Shown in pieces: positions 1 through 6,070 of a stretch of 6,070 nucleotides of DNA. The position numbers and the translations under genes were made by a program. The DNA comes from Limnochordia bacterium (GTDB lineage: Bacteria; Bacillota; Limnochordia; Darwinibacteriales; SLO01), in NCBI GenBank assembly GCA_007132635.1, contig SLOG01000354.1, positions 1 through 6,070 of the forward strand, in the 5' to 3' direction. Under the pieces are notes generated by a model that saw only the letters and a list, made by a program, of their open reading frames with translations, did not search any database and was not told the DNA's origin. The first letter of the stretch is position 1. Each line of letters opens with the position of its first letter.

Positions 1-13
1 AAATAACAAAATC

Positions 14-20
14 GGGGAGG
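14..20 (+). promoter_or_regulatory. Ribosome-binding site that selects the GTG start of the VWA gene
   Basis: GGGGAGG lies 8 bases before the GTG at 29 and 14 bases before the in-frame ATG at 35. The 8-base spacing is normal for a Shine-Dalgarno site and 14 is too long, so the GTG is preferred. The two starts differ by only two residues. No promoter can be judged because only 13 bases precede this site in the window. Confidence 0.75.
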
Positions 21-28
21 TTTGTCGG

Positions 29-3000
29 GTGATAATGCCAAGAAAAAAAGGAATATTCGTAGTTCTAATCGCTATCGTCCTCATGGTAGGGAGTCTTGGG
101 GTCAGTGCTAGTGAGATGACCAGGATCCAGTTCGTCCTGGACGCGTCTCTCAGTATGATGTCTCGGATTCAGGGCGAAACACGTATGGAGATTGCCAAGG
201 ACGTTATGCGTGAGCTGCTGCTGGATCTGGAGGACCGCTCCGATCTGGAGATCGCCCTGCGAGTGTATGGCTCTGGCTTGACAGACCTCTTCGGCTGCCG
301 GGATTCGGTGTTGTTTCAAGATTTCGCGCCGGTCCGGGAAGCACGCGATCCCATTCTTGCCCTGGTAGAATCGCTGGAACCTCGAGGGGTAACACCCATT
401 GCTTATTCCCTCGCCTTGGCCGGTGAGGATTTTGCCGCGTACCCAGACGGACAGAACATCATTGTATTGGTCACCGACGGGCAGGAGAGCTGTCACGGCG
501 ACCCCTGTGCTGTCTCGCTGCAGCTGCAGGAACAGGGTGTGGTGCTGAGGCCGTTTGTCGTGGGATTTGCCCTGGCCGACCGGGAAGCAGAGTTGGTCCG
601 CTGCATCGGCCACTACTACGAGGCCGATGATCGGGACACACTGAAAGCAGCCCTTAACGATATTCTGACCACAATAACCCAGGGGCCTGTACTGGACTTA
701 GCGGTTTGGGCCCAAGAACAGGCGATTACGGACCAAGTCCGGGTCGGACTGGTCGATGAGAGCGGCCACGAGACAGACATCTCGCATCTGGTCACCACAT
801 CACCGCGGGCGCACGTGCCCGGGCTGCCCGCAGGCAGCTACACGGTGAGGGCAGTCTACGACCTCGGACCGGAGCGGCTGACAGCCTCTAGTGATCCCTT
901 TGCCCTGGTCTCTGGTGAAACCACTGCCGTGGACGTGGACTTCGGTTCCTTGGCAGGCACCCTCACAGTGATCGCCCGCGCTGGCGGTACTGATGTCACG
1001 GAGGATGTGGTTCTGTCGCTGAGTAAGGACGGTACAGATGTCGAGGCGCAGTGGCGCGGCACTCCCGCCCAGACACATCTGCCAGCGGGCATGTACGACA
1101 TCACCGCTGTGTTAAGCAGTGATCCGAGCCGCCGAGCTGAAGCCGCCACGTGGGTGGTCGTGAATGGTGAGACCGTGGTGGAACTGGAACTGGGTGAACT
1201 GCCGGCCCAGCTGTTGGTGGACGTCGTCTACCTCGGGGAAGATATCTCATCTGGCGTCAGCATCGATGTATACCGGGATGGCCGGTGGCAGCGTCCGTGG
1301 TTTGGGGGTGAGCTGTCACAGATTTCCCCGGGCATTATCGATGTTCGCGTCCGTTACGATGGTCACGTCGTGATTGAGAAGACAGTGGCTGATGTCGAGC
1401 TGCCGGCCGGTGAACGGACCCATCTCGTGATCGACATGGGTAGTGTGATGGGGACACTGCAGATTGCTTTGGAGGCCGATGGCCGTGACGTTACGGAGTC
1501 GGGTGCCGCTCAAATAACCGGCACCAGCACCATGGGAGAACCGTTCATCCTGCAGCTGCCTCAGAAGGATACCTTTAAAGAAGCTGTGCTTCCCGCCGGA
1601 TCGGTGGTCGCCGCCGGGTCTTACGCAGGCAGCCGCAGCGAACCCACCGGGTTGAGTGTAGCAGCCGGCGAAATCACCCAGGCTGTATTGCAGATACCTA
1701 CCCTAGGCCAAGTGCGGTTGGTGCCGCTGGTTGGGGGCACGATGGCACCGCTGGGCCAAATCGAGGCGCATTTGTGGCAGGAGGACCGTTATATCGCCCA
1801 GCTTGCCGCAGAGCCATGCGGCCCGGGATTGGCTGCTGCTCCCGGAGACTACCGTTTGGAAGCCACATATCTGACAACGCCTGTACAGCACAGCGTGGCG
1901 GACCCTGTTGTTGTCCGCAGTGGTGAAGTGACTGTGGTTGAAATGGAGTTCCTAGGAACCGGCGGTCTCGAAGTCGTCGCTCTCACTGGTGAGAGCCCGT
2001 TTACCCACATCCAGTACGTCGAGGTGCGCCAGGGCGAGGACGTAGTCACGCGGCTGTCTCGGGAGCACAGGGACAGTCACCTGTGGCGCGGTGAACTGCT
2101 GGCCGGCGTCTATGATCTGCGGGTGGTTCCGAACGGAACACTGCGGCTGGATGACGTCTGGCTGTATGGCGTGGAAGTGCCGGCACGGGGAGTCACAGAG
2201 GTCGAGGTGCAGCTGCCGGGTATCGGCCGCATCGAAGTGCAGGTGTACATGGAAGGCGAACTCTACGATGGTGCGGCGGCACCGCGCGTTTATCATGCCG
2301 GTTCCAGTACGGCTTTGGCACAGCTGTACCGAGAAGGTGACCGGGCGGACGCCCTGTGGGCTCGAGACTTTGCCGTGGGCACTTATGACGTCAGTGTCGA
2401 CCCGACGATTCGCGGCATGGAGGCGCAGTGGCTGCGCGATGTGGGAGTCCTCCATGACGAAACCACCCACCTGGAGGTGCATTTCGGCGCTTCCGGATTC
2501 CTGCAGCTCCAAGTGTTAGCCGACGGCGAGCCTTTCTCGGATGTGTCTGCTCCCCGCGTGTATGTGGCCGGCGAAACCCGCCAACTGGCGCAGCTGCACA
2601 GAGTGGGTGCTCGGGATGACGCCCTTTGGTCCCGCGAACTGCCGGCCGGACGCTATGACGTGCGCGTCAGCAGTACCGTGCGAGGTATGGAGGATATCAT
2701 CGTGACGGATGTCACGGTGCGGCCGGGCATCACGGAAGAGATAACGGTGGAGTTCGCCAGCACGGGCACGCTGCAGCTTCTCGTAGTAGCTGACGGCGAA
2801 CCATTTGGAGATATCTCCGCCCCGCGGGTGTTCGTCCGGGGTGAGACTCGGCAGTTGGCCCAGCTGCACCGGGTGGGTCCCCGAGATGCAGGGCTGTGGG
2901 AACGCGAATTCCCCGCGGGCTTGTACGATATTCGCGTCACCAGTAATGTGCGCGGTATGGAAGACGTCATGCTGGAGGGCATTACGGTACCCTCAGGGGG

Positions 3001-3295
3001 GAAGGTCGAGCTTGTGGCGGAATTCCCGGGGTCTGGAACTCTGCAGGTGCAGGTGCTCCAAAATGGCAAGCCACTGCCGGAAATCCGCCGCATCAATGCG
3101 TATCTACCGGGGGAATCCAGTGCCGTTGCGCAGCTGACGCGTGCTGGCGGTCGCTCGGACTCAATTTGGGAGCGCGACCTAGTCGCAGGGACCTATGACG
3201 TAGAGATCATTACGCAAGACCACGGCACCCACTGGCTGCGGGGTGTGGTGGTACGCAGCCGCCAACTGACTGCTTTGACTGCCGACGTTGACTAG
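29..3295 (+). CDS. Secreted VWA-domain protein with ten tandem beta-sandwich-like modules
   Basis: Predicted exported protein of 1088 residues; its biological role is not known to me. Residues 1-28 form a signal peptide: basic start (PRKKG), a hydrophobic core of about 17 residues, then a likely cut near SAS|E. Residues 30-218 are a VWA domain. Its MIDAS metal site is complete: D38-x-S40-x-S42, T122 in GVTP, and D150 in TDGQES. Family members use this site to bind protein ligands through a divalent metal. Four cysteines (C90, C155, C160, C192) fall in this domain and could pair after export. Residues 219-1088 are ten modules of 82-90 residues, most with a core like LPAGxYDVRV, resembling carboxypeptidase-regulatory-like or PEGA-type beta domains. 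There is no LPXTG motif, C-terminal membrane segment or S-layer domain, so it is probably released or held non-covalently. The GTG start is set by the Shine-Dalgarno site at 14-20. An adhesin or binding scaffold is plausible but inferred. Confidence 0.93.
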   Translation: MIMPRKKGIFVVLIAIVLMVGSLGVSASEMTRIQFVLDASLSMMSRIQGETRMEIAKDVMRELLLDLEDRSDLEIALRVYGSGLTDLFGCRDSVLFQDFAPVREARDPILALVESLEPRGVTPIAYSLALAGEDFAAYPDGQNIIVLVTDGQESCHGDPCAVSLQLQEQGVVLRPFVVGFALADREAELVRCIGHYYEADDRDTLKAALNDILTTITQGPVLDLAVWAQEQAITDQVRVGLVDESGHETDISHLVTTSPRAHVPGLPAGSYTVRAVYDLGPERLTASSDPFALVSGETTAVDVDFGSLAGTLTVIARAGGTDVTEDVVLSLSKDGTDVEAQWRGTPAQTHLPAGMYDITAVLSSDPSRRAEAATWVVVNGETVVELELGELPAQLLVDVVYLGEDISSGVSIDVYRDGRWQRPWFGGELSQISPGIIDVRVRYDGHVVIEKTVADVELPAGERTHLVIDMGSVMGTLQIALEADGRDVTESGAAQITGTSTMGEPFILQLPQKDTFKEAVLPAGSVVAAGSYAGSRSEPTGLSVAAGEITQAVLQIPTLGQVRLVPLVGGTMAPLGQIEAHLWQEDRYIAQLAAEPCGPGLAAAPGDYRLEATYLTTPVQHSVADPVVVRSGEVTVVEMEFLGTGGLEVVALTGESPFTHIQYVEVRQGEDVVTRLSREHRDSHLWRGELLAGVYDLRVVPNGTLRLDDVWLYGVEVPARGVTEVEVQLPGIGRIEVQVYMEGELYDGAAAPRVYHAGSSTALAQLYREGDRADALWARDFAVGTYDVSVDPTIRGMEAQWLRDVGVLHDETTHLEVHFGASGFLQLQVLADGEPFSDVSAPRVYVAGETRQLAQLHRVGARDDALWSRELPAGRYDVRVSSTVRGMEDIIVTDVTVRPGITEEITVEFASTGTLQLLVVADGEPFGDISAPRVFVRGETRQLAQLHRVGPRDAGLWEREFPAGLYDIRVTSNVRGMEDVMLEGITVPSGGKVELVAEFPGSGTLQVQVLQNGKPLPEIRRINAYLPGESSAVAQLTRAGGRSDSIWERDLVAGTYDVEIITQDHGTHWLRGVVVRSRQLTALTADVD
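683..3292 (+). repeat. Ten tandem modules encoding residues 219-1088 of the VWA protein
   Basis: I aligned the translation by eye into ten consecutive units. Their nucleotide starts are 683, 947, 1196, 1442, 1700, 1955, 2219, 2489, 2759 and 3029. Unit lengths in residues are 88, 83, 82, 86, 85, 88, 90, 90, 90 and 88. Each opens with a hydrophobic strand such as GTLQLxVxADG, carries a central turn and strand like LPAGxYDVRV, and closes with a strand such as VxxGExTxVExxF. The central motif is clear in units 1, 2 and 6-10 and degraded in units 3, 4 and 5. Cysteine is absent from the modules except C597 in unit 5. Unit boundaries are accurate to a few residues. Confidence 0.85.
2219..3292 (+). 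repeat. Recently duplicated C-terminal subgroup, modules 7-10
   Basis: Units 7, 8 and 9 are each exactly 270 bases (90 codons) and unit 10 is 264 bases before the stop. They share APRVY/F (altered to INAYLPG in unit 10), an AQL-x-R-x-G stretch, xxLW-x-R-[DE], and AG/VG-x-YD. Units 7-9 also share RGME. By hand count, units 8 and 9 match at about 57 of 90 residues, including GETRQLAQLHRVG. Many shared residues use different codons, so the copies are not very recent. Units 7 and 8 contain no lysine or asparagine, which argues against CnaB-type modules that form Lys-Asn isopeptide bonds. Confidence 0.85.
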
Positions 3296-3309
3296 CAGAT
3301 GTGCGCAAA

Positions 3310-3336
3310 GTAGAGAGGCCGTCAACACCTCTCTGC
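3310..3336. terminator. Hairpin between convergent genes, possible bidirectional terminator
   Basis: AGAGAGG (3312-3318) pairs with CCTCTCT (3328-3334) around a 9-base loop. A T·G wobble and a G-C pair (3310-3311 with 3335-3336) can extend the stem. It sits 15 bases after the VWA stop and 39 bases past the zinc-ribbon stop in that gene's direction. Neither side has a proper T tract; the minus-strand exit reads ACTTTG. Placement suits a shared terminator, but the missing tail keeps confidence low. Confidence 0.4.
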
Positions 3337-3374
3337 AGACAAACACGGGTCTGTTCATGGGTCGTTTGGCCTGT

Positions 3375-4205
3375 TCAGCAACCCGCTATTTGGTCCAAGG
3401 TCCGTTTCACTCTTGCCTCACAGCTATCAACCAAAGCTGGCGATAACGAGCCTCGGGCATGAATCGCATGAAGCAGACTATCGATGGCGCTGACCTGACT
3501 CTGTGCTTCTCGCAGCGTCGGCCACTGTCGCACGAAATCTTCGAAAACCTCCACATTTCCCACCAGGAGGTTTTCGTTTTTGTACTGGTCTTTCCACCAG
3601 CGCCATGAGAATCCATGTTCGCATCTCTCGCAGCGGAGGCGCTCATGCAGCCTGCTGGACCTGTCCATCCGCTCCCACTGCAGTTTAGTGTGTCCCCGGT
3701 GGCTAACGCTAGTTTGTTCTTGTTTCCGGACCCTCCGTCCGCAAGCCGGACAGGGCAGCCACTTTCTGTAACCCACGGATTTGCGGTACTGCTGCCAGGA
3801 CCATGTGCGCTGGCAGGCAGTGCAGAATACCTCATTACCTGCGAACCGCCATTTCGTCAAAGAGCCGCAGGTGAAACACCGGGGTTTGGTCCGTAGGCTA
3901 TCTCGTATGGTCTGCCAGCTAGCCGCTTCTTTGCAGCCGCTGCAGGTTTGCTTGGGTTGTCCCGCCCTTGCCCTCTCCCGATGCATGTACCATTCATGTT
4001 TGGCCCGCAGCACTGTGTGGCCGCAGTTTGGGCACGGGACTTTCCCTTTCTTGACAGCGTTGACAACGGTGATAACATCTTGGGCTCGCGCGTAGAACCC
4101 CCAACCGATTTCCTCAAGCAGCTGGCTGTCTACAATTCCGAGCGCATACAGATGATAGAATCGGTATATCTGCCACAGCTTCACTCGTCTCGCCCACTTG
4201 ATCAT
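3375..4205 (-). CDS. Uncharacterised protein with three zinc ribbons
   Basis: Protein of 276 residues that I cannot name. It has six CxxC pairs: C58/C61, C88/C91, C110/C113, C128/C131, C152/C155 and C192/C195. These group naturally into three four-cysteine zinc ribbons. The second pair of each is followed by an aromatic SW motif: AASWQTIR, TWSWQQYR and GFSWRWW, so the ribbons look like copies of one unit. The N-terminal 55 residues (RVKLWQIYRFYHLYALG onward) and the last 70 residues look helical. There is no signal peptide or membrane segment, so it is likely cytoplasmic. It is basic and rich in Trp and Arg, which fits nucleic-acid binding, but that is inference; no nuclease, transposase or polymerase motif is visible. 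I chose the ATG at 4205 over the TTG one codon upstream because it lies 8 bases from GAAGGGG. It is convergent with the VWA gene. Confidence 0.85.
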   Translation of the reverse strand: MIKWARRVKLWQIYRFYHLYALGIVDSQLLEEIGWGFYARAQDVITVVNAVKKGKVPCPNCGHTVLRAKHEWYMHRERARAGQPKQTCSGCKEAASWQTIRDSLRTKPRCFTCGSLTKWRFAGNEVFCTACQRTWSWQQYRKSVGYRKWLPCPACGRRVRKQEQTSVSHRGHTKLQWERMDRSSRLHERLRCERCEHGFSWRWWKDQYKNENLLVGNVEVFEDFVRQWPTLREAQSQVSAIDSLLHAIHARGSLSPALVDSCEARVKRTLDQIAGC

Positions 4206-4213
4206 CAACTCAA

Positions 4214-4220
4214 CCCCTTC
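4214..4220 (-). promoter_or_regulatory. Ribosome-binding site of the zinc-ribbon gene
   Basis: On the minus strand this reads GAAGGGG. It is 8 bases from the ATG at 4205 and 5 bases from the TTG at 4208. Spacing and start-codon strength both favour the ATG, giving 276 residues rather than 277. Confidence 0.6.
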
Positions 4221-4234
4221 GGTGGATTGAGTCC

Positions 4235-4263
4235 ATTATGGCACAGATCTCCGGTTTGCGTAA
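4235..4263 (-). promoter_or_regulatory. Possible sigma-70-type promoter for the zinc-ribbon gene
   Basis: On the minus strand a CATAAT box (4235-4240, five of six matches to TATAAT) lies 17 bases after TTACGC (4258-4263), a poor -35 match. Transcription would start about 22 bases before the ATG, leaving just room for the Shine-Dalgarno site. The geometry is good but the -35 box is weak. Confidence 0.25.
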
Positions 4264-4305
4264 GGCGGGTCCGCGCTGTGGTCTGCTGCCCAACTGCCTA
4301 AGAGG

Positions 4306-4349
4306 AGAGAGTCTTGGCAGCTTGGGCGATAGCCGGCACAAGACTCTCT
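4306..4349. repeat. 11-bp perfect inverted repeat in the gap between the two minus-strand genes
   Basis: AGAGAGTCTTG (4306-4316) is mirrored by CAAGACTCTCT (4339-4349) around a 22-base loop. The loop holds a small nested stem, GGC-GATA-GCC (4325-4334). It begins 33 bases after the stop of the secreted TTHB210-like gene and lies about 100 bases before the zinc-ribbon start. No T tract follows on either strand, so a standard intrinsic terminator is doubtful; a factor-dependent terminator, an RNA-stabilising stem or a protein-binding site is possible. The rest of the gap (4206-4381) shows only a putative promoter and a ribosome-binding site. Confidence 0.6.
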
Positions 4350-4381
4350 TGGTTCGACGAACACTTCGTGAGTGCCGAAGA

Positions 4382-5026
4382 CTATTGGATGTGAGCTCGC
4401 TCTTCGGCGGTGAAGAAGTACAGGTGGATGGCCATGTGCTCGACAGGCATGCTGGTGGAGTTATGGTCAAACACCGTCTCCACCACGCTAGGGCTGGGAT
4501 AGCCCTCCAGGGCCCCCAGGGTGAACGCTGCACCGCTCATTATCAGCTCCATGGGCAGAATATACTCGATACAGTATAGTTCGCCATCATAGACGCAGAA
4601 GACCGGGCCGCCAAATTCCATGTTTGCTGGATCGGCGTAGTGAACACCCATTCCTGGTACGGTGTGTTCGTGAAGAGGAACCAGGCCGGGGGGTAGCGCC
4701 AGAACATACACGCGCCGCGCTTCGGCGTCTACCTTCACGCTGTAGGCGTTTCGAGCTGCCGCTAGGTCTTCAATGGATGCCGTGGCCACAGCGTCGATTG
4801 TGTGGATGGTGCCGATGTCTTCAGAAACCGATGGAGTTCCAAAGAGCTGGTTAAAGGCCTCGATGCTCACATACACACTGCCTTCGTACTCGTGCACACC
4901 TTCGTTGGCTACGCGGACACCGTTGACCAGTATGGTCCACCGCTCATCAACCTCAGACGCAGTCGCTTGGACGCCGAACAACATGACGGTCACAACAATC
5001 AGTAGAACTATCACTCGGTTTGTCAT
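4382..5026 (-). CDS. Secreted protein: copper-amine-oxidase-like N-terminal segment plus TTHB210-like domain
   Basis: Predicted exported protein of 214 residues. Residues 1-24 are a signal peptide with a long hydrophobic core (VIVLLIVVTVMLFGV) and an ATAS|E cut. Residues 30-65 (ILVNGVRV, then GSVYVSIEAFNQLFG) resemble the copper amine oxidase N-terminal domain, a non-catalytic module of exported proteins, common in Bacillota. Residues 117-205 resemble the TTHB210-like/DUF5602 family. They carry HEHTVPGMGVHYADP (H119, H121, H129), GGPVFCVYDGELYCIEYILP, and a closing H197-x(3)-H201-LYF. The clustered histidines could bind a metal, but function in this family is not established to my knowledge. 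Two cysteines (C144, C152) lie eight residues apart. I chose the ATG at 5026 because GGAGGAG sits 7 bases before it and the signal peptide then starts MTNRV. An ATG at 5047 lacks a good ribosome site. The family assignment is from memory. Confidence 0.8.
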   Translation of the reverse strand: MTNRVIVLLIVVTVMLFGVQATASEVDERWTILVNGVRVANEGVHEYEGSVYVSIEAFNQLFGTPSVSEDIGTIHTIDAVATASIEDLAAARNAYSVKVDAEARRVYVLALPPGLVPLHEHTVPGMGVHYADPANMEFGGPVFCVYDGELYCIEYILPMELIMSGAAFTLGALEGYPSPSVVETVFDHNSTSMPVEHMAIHLYFFTAEERAHIQ

Positions 5027-5033
5027 TTTGCTT

Positions 5034-5040
5034 CTCCTCC
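5034..5040 (-). promoter_or_regulatory. Ribosome-binding site that selects the start of the TTHB210-like gene
   Basis: On the minus strand this reads GGAGGAG, 7 bases before the ATG at 5026. It lies inside the reading frame that would begin at the upstream ATG (5047), which shows that the longer version is not the real start. Confidence 0.85.
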
Positions 5041-5062
5041 ATTTCATTTCGGCATATGGGAA

Positions 5063-5095
5063 CTATCTGCAAATAGAGGATTCGGCGTCCGCCAT
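5063..5095 (-). CDS. Possible 10-codon leader ORF before the TTHB210-like gene
   Basis: On the minus strand, GGGAGG (5102-5107) stands 6 bases before an ATG that opens MADAESSICR and stops at TAG. The stop is 36 bases before the ATG of the secreted protein. The ribosome site and spacing are as good as those of the real genes here. The peptide has no run of a single amino acid that would point to classical attenuation, and I see no clear competing hairpins. It may be a translated leader, a coupling device, or chance. It lies in the 113-base gap after selO, which holds no other clear feature. Confidence 0.25.
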   Translation of the reverse strand: MADAESSICR

Positions 5096-5139
5096 AAATA
5101 ACCTCCCGTCTAAGGTATTAAATTTTGGCAAATTCTCTG

Positions 5140-6070
5140 CTACGTACCGCAGTACGTTTGATAGGGTGTACTCGACGGTGGAGGCGGTGCGGAGTACTCC
5201 TCCTGCTCGGAGGTATAAGCAAAAGGATCGGATAGAATAGCAAGAAAGCGCTCCAGTACGCTGTAGTCCCTGTGGTTCACTGCGGCTTCCAGAGCCTCTT
5301 CCACCCGATGGTTGCGCGGGATGACGGCCGGGTTGTTCGTCTGCATCAGCCGCTGAGACTGGGCTGTCGTCTCCGGTTGGTGTCCGAGTCTCGCCTGCCA
5401 ATCATCATACCACTGTTGGAAGGCAGGCACACCGTGGAGCGTCGTTTGGTCTGGTCGATTTAGAGTCAGCGCGCGAAACGTGTTGGTAAAGTCGGCTTGA
5501 TGCTGTTCCAGCAAACGGAGAAGCTCCTCAACTAGTACAATGTCTTCGGCTTCTTGGCTGAACAAGCCTAGTTTCGCCCGCATTCCCTGCAGCCACCGGG
5601 CATGGTGCAATGCAGAGAAATCTGCCAGGGCAGTCTGTGCCATGGCGATGGCCTCCTGCTCTTCATCATGTAGAAGCGGGAGCAGGGTTTCGGCAAATCT
5701 CGTTAGGTTCCATGCCGCGATTCGCGGCTGGTTGCCGTAGGCGTAACGGCCGTACGTGTCAATGGAACTGAATACCGTAGCCGGGTCATATTCGTTCATA
5801 AACGCGCAGGGACCATAGTCTATCGATTCGCCGCTGATGGCCATGTTGTCCGTGTTCATCACCCCGTGGATGAAACCGACCAACTGCCATTGGGCCACGA
5901 GGGAAGCCTGGCGCTCGATGACGTTCTGCAGCAGCGACAGGTAACGATTCACACCGGTGTCTGGGGAAGGAAAGTGGCGTTCGAGCGCGTAATCGGCCAG
6001 TGCCTGGAGCTCATCGACCGTACCCCAGTTGGCGGCAAATTGAAACGTACCGACGCGCAGATGACTCGCA
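5140..6070 (-). CDS. selO: Protein adenylyltransferase SelO (YdiU), C-terminal part
   Basis: SelO proteins have a kinase-like fold with flipped ATP binding; they move AMP from ATP onto Ser, Thr or Tyr of proteins, and the E. coli homologue YdiU is also reported to UMPylate. They are linked to redox-stress responses. Here 309 residues are visible and the reading frame stays open to the window edge (ASHLRVGTFQFAANWG at the edge). The family is about 480 residues, so roughly the first third is outside. The core signature HGVMNTDNMAISGESIDYGP is present: D74 of the visible part is the expected proton acceptor, N75 and D84 the metal ligands. It continues with FSSIDTYGRYAYGNQP and ends YQTYCGT; this near-terminal Cys is where eukaryotic SELENOO has selenocysteine. 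The Lys, Glu and Arg of the nucleotide pocket lie upstream and cannot be checked. The GTG at 5950-5952 is an internal valine, not the start. Confidence 0.95.
   Translation of the reverse strand, partial: ASHLRVGTFQFAANWGTVDELQALADYALERHFPSPDTGVNRYLSLLQNVIERQASLVAQWQLVGFIHGVMNTDNMAISGESIDYGPCAFMNEYDPATVFSSIDTYGRYAYGNQPRIAAWNLTRFAETLLPLLHDEEQEAIAMAQTALADFSALHHARWLQGMRAKLGLFSQEAEDIVLVEELLRLLEQHQADFTNTFRALTLNRPDQTTLHGVPAFQQWYDDWQARLGHQPETTAQSQRLMQTNNPAVIPRNHRVEEALEAAVNHRDYSVLERFLAILSDPFAYTSEQEEYSAPPPPSSTPYQTYCGT

Noticed and set aside
65..613. Open reading frames of 60-186 codons on the minus strand inside the VWA gene
   Set aside because: They are antisense shadows of a GC-rich, repeat-containing gene. 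Their proteins are low in complexity and match no family, while the plus-strand frame has a signal peptide, VWA motif and repeats.
2653..3096. 147-codon minus-strand frame across modules 8-10
   Set aside because: Its internal repetition only mirrors the 270-base repeats on the other strand (a multiple of three keeps the antisense frame open). No ribosome site or domain supports it.
683..3292. Modules as CnaB-type domains with isopeptide cross-links
   Set aside because: The best-conserved modules (7 and 8) have no lysine and no asparagine, so the Lys-Asn/Glu triad cannot form. No cell-wall sorting signal follows either.
3351..3377. Direct repeat CTGTTCA twice, 20 bases apart, near the 3' end of the zinc-ribbon gene
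   Set aside because: Seven bases is too short to be meaningful alone, and the second copy overlaps the stop codon of the gene. No insertion or attachment structure surrounds it.
3948..4301. 117-codon plus-strand frame over the zinc-ribbon gene start and the following gap
   Set aside because: It overlaps a well-supported gene on the opposite strand and shows no recognisable motif.
5027..5047. Upstream ATG start giving a 221-residue version of the secreted protein
   Set aside because: The strong GGAGGAG ribosome site lies inside this extension and points to the ATG at 5026; the longer form lacks a good site of its own.
5113..5131. TTGCCA and TTTAAT boxes downstream of selO as a promoter
   Set aside because: TTGCCA is a good -35 match, but no -10 box occurs 16-18 bases after it, and TTTAAT has no suitable -35. 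The stretch is AT-rich, so chance matches are expected.

Overview
The window reads as ordinary bacterial chromosome carrying four protein genes. Strong Shine-Dalgarno sites, a GTG start and two secreted proteins, one with a copper-amine-oxidase-like N-terminal domain typical of Bacillota, suggest a GC-rich Bacillota-like bacterium, perhaps from an environmental genome. That placement is inference; no rRNA or other taxonomic marker is present.

Positions 29-3295 (+) hold one large gene for a secreted protein: a signal peptide, a von Willebrand factor A (VWA) domain with a complete metal-binding MIDAS motif, then ten tandem beta-rich modules of 82-90 residues running to the last codon. The last four modules form a subgroup, and modules 8 and 9 are the most alike, so the gene appears to have grown by internal duplication at its 3' side. 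It converges on the minus-strand genes across a 79-base gap that contains a hairpin.

The rest is on the minus strand. Read in transcription order (from high to low coordinates) it gives: (i) the C-terminal 309 residues of SelO/YdiU, the pseudokinase-fold protein AMPylase, whose start lies beyond the right edge; (ii) a 113-base gap with a possible 10-codon ORF; (iii) a 214-residue secreted protein joining a copper-amine-oxidase-like N-terminal segment to a His-rich TTHB210-like domain; (iv) a 176-base gap with an 11-bp inverted repeat and a possible promoter; (v) an uncharacterised protein of about 276 residues with six CxxC pairs, read as three zinc ribbons.

There is no clear functional link among the four genes. 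The gaps between the minus-strand genes are too wide for a tightly coupled operon, and each gene has its own ribosome-binding site where this can be seen. I see no mobile element, CRISPR array, tRNA or rRNA. The least explained items are the ten-module VWA protein and the triple zinc-ribbon protein. Nothing here clearly amounts to a new multi-gene system.
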